Positions 63,496 to 64,000 of a DNA stretch of 64,000 bases are shown one piece after another. The notes under the pieces are model-generated. The model made no database searches. It worked only from the letters and a program-made list of their open reading frames with translations, and was not told the DNA's origin. Each line of letters starts with the position of its first letter. Positions within the stretch are counted from its first letter, which is position 1. The position numbers were made by a program, and so were the translations under genes. Source of the stretch: Dama dama (Eukaryota; Chordata; Mammalia; Artiodactyla; Cervidae); contig NC_083703.1 in assembly GCF_033118175.1 (NCBI RefSeq), positions 82,055,001 to 82,119,000 on the forward strand, given 5' to 3'.

Positions 63496-64000
63496 ACAGA
63501 GCCAAAATTGATTCAAACAAGTATCTTTGACTACTCCTTTTGTGAAATGGGATGGGTTATTTTTATTTTAACCAATGATTCACTGAAGATACTGGAGATT
63601 CTGGAAGACACAAGAATCTCTGCTCCAACTCCTTGCCTTCCAAGGGATGAAGTACTCTCCCATCTCCTTTAGGGACTCTCAGCTACGAGCTTCTTGTGAC
63701 TCACGAGACTGGCAGAAACTCTTAGGGCAGCTCCCTGTCCCTGGGTGTGTGCCCCAGTTCACATCACAGCTGTGTGTTTAAAGACTTTGTTAACACACCT
63801 TTTATTCAGCATTTCAGACATTTTGTAGCATGGGGATTTTAGAATATTTTGTCTATTTTTAGAAATGGGGTCAAGTCCCACATATATTAGAACCTAAGTC
63901 AAACTTTAAGTTTTAAAACTGATTTACTGTCAACTGTACTTAGAAGTGACCTCACACTGCAAATGAAAAACCAGGAGACGAGAAGAACTACCTGACATCT
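63496..64000. other. Unannotated DNA to window end
   Basis: No repeat or gene recognised. Confidence 0.35.

Noticed and set aside
1..64000. CRISPR arrays, operons, phage or plasmid genes, restriction or defence systems.
   Set aside because: The window is vertebrate nuclear DNA. Its repeats are transposons, microsatellites and one minisatellite, and none has regular spacer architecture.

Overview
The window is nuclear DNA from a ruminant, almost certainly a bovid or close pecoran. It is packed with BovB (RTE-class) retrotransposon copies, Bov-tA and Bov-A2 SINEs, and tRNA-Glu-derived CHR SINEs, a combination confined to ruminants. Which ruminant cannot be told from this sequence. I found no exon of a host protein gene, no genuine tRNA, rRNA or snRNA gene, and no CRISPR or prokaryotic feature. 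The window reads as intergenic or intronic sequence built from layered transposon insertions over an older AT-rich background. By eye, BovB alone covers roughly a fifth of it.

Layout. 1-7.7 kb: three BovB copies, a long + copy cut by the window edge, a short - copy with a clear target-site duplication, and a long - copy, with an antisense L1 remnant before the third. 7.8-17 kb: Bov-A/Bov-tA SINEs, a three-copy 50-bp repeat with internal hairpins, a long polypurine tract, and MIR fragments. 17-19 kb: an old local duplication whose second copy was split by an L1/CHR block and a Bov-tA. 20-31 kb: SINEs, L2, L1 and short BovB pieces, plus a sharp GC/CpG-rich island at 22.3-22.75 kb that starts inside a Bov-tA. 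31.7-33.9 kb: a long + BovB with an internal deletion. 34.7-36.9 kb: an antisense L1 with nested SINEs. 37.46-39.78 kb: a MER5A-like DNA element split by two outward-facing BovB elements joined at their 5' sides. 42.8-50.1 kb: four old LTR fragments of ERVL/MaLR type, interspersed with SINEs and BovB. 55.77-57.10 kb: a Tigger-like DNA transposon with three nested SINE-type insertions. 59.6-61.3 kb: an L1 tail split by a CHR SINE that itself contains a 26-bp, very GC-rich minisatellite of about 15 units. 61.5-63.5 kb: more L1, Bov-tA and BovB.

The only protein-coding signal is decayed BovB endonuclease/reverse transcriptase. No copy here encodes a complete intact protein: frameshifts, nonsense codons, a lost catalytic histidine, a destroyed YADD box or deletions are visible. 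Several long open frames are by-products of repeats, notably six overlapping ones in the 60.3-61.1 kb minisatellite.

I did not find a convincing new biological system. The most unusual structures are the head-to-head BovB pair sharing one target site, the minisatellite born inside a SINE, the SINE whose left part has shifted strongly from AT to GC, and the hairpin-bearing 50-bp repeat. Low-repeat stretches near 42.0, 46.3 and 58.7 kb could be conserved regulatory DNA, but that is inference only.
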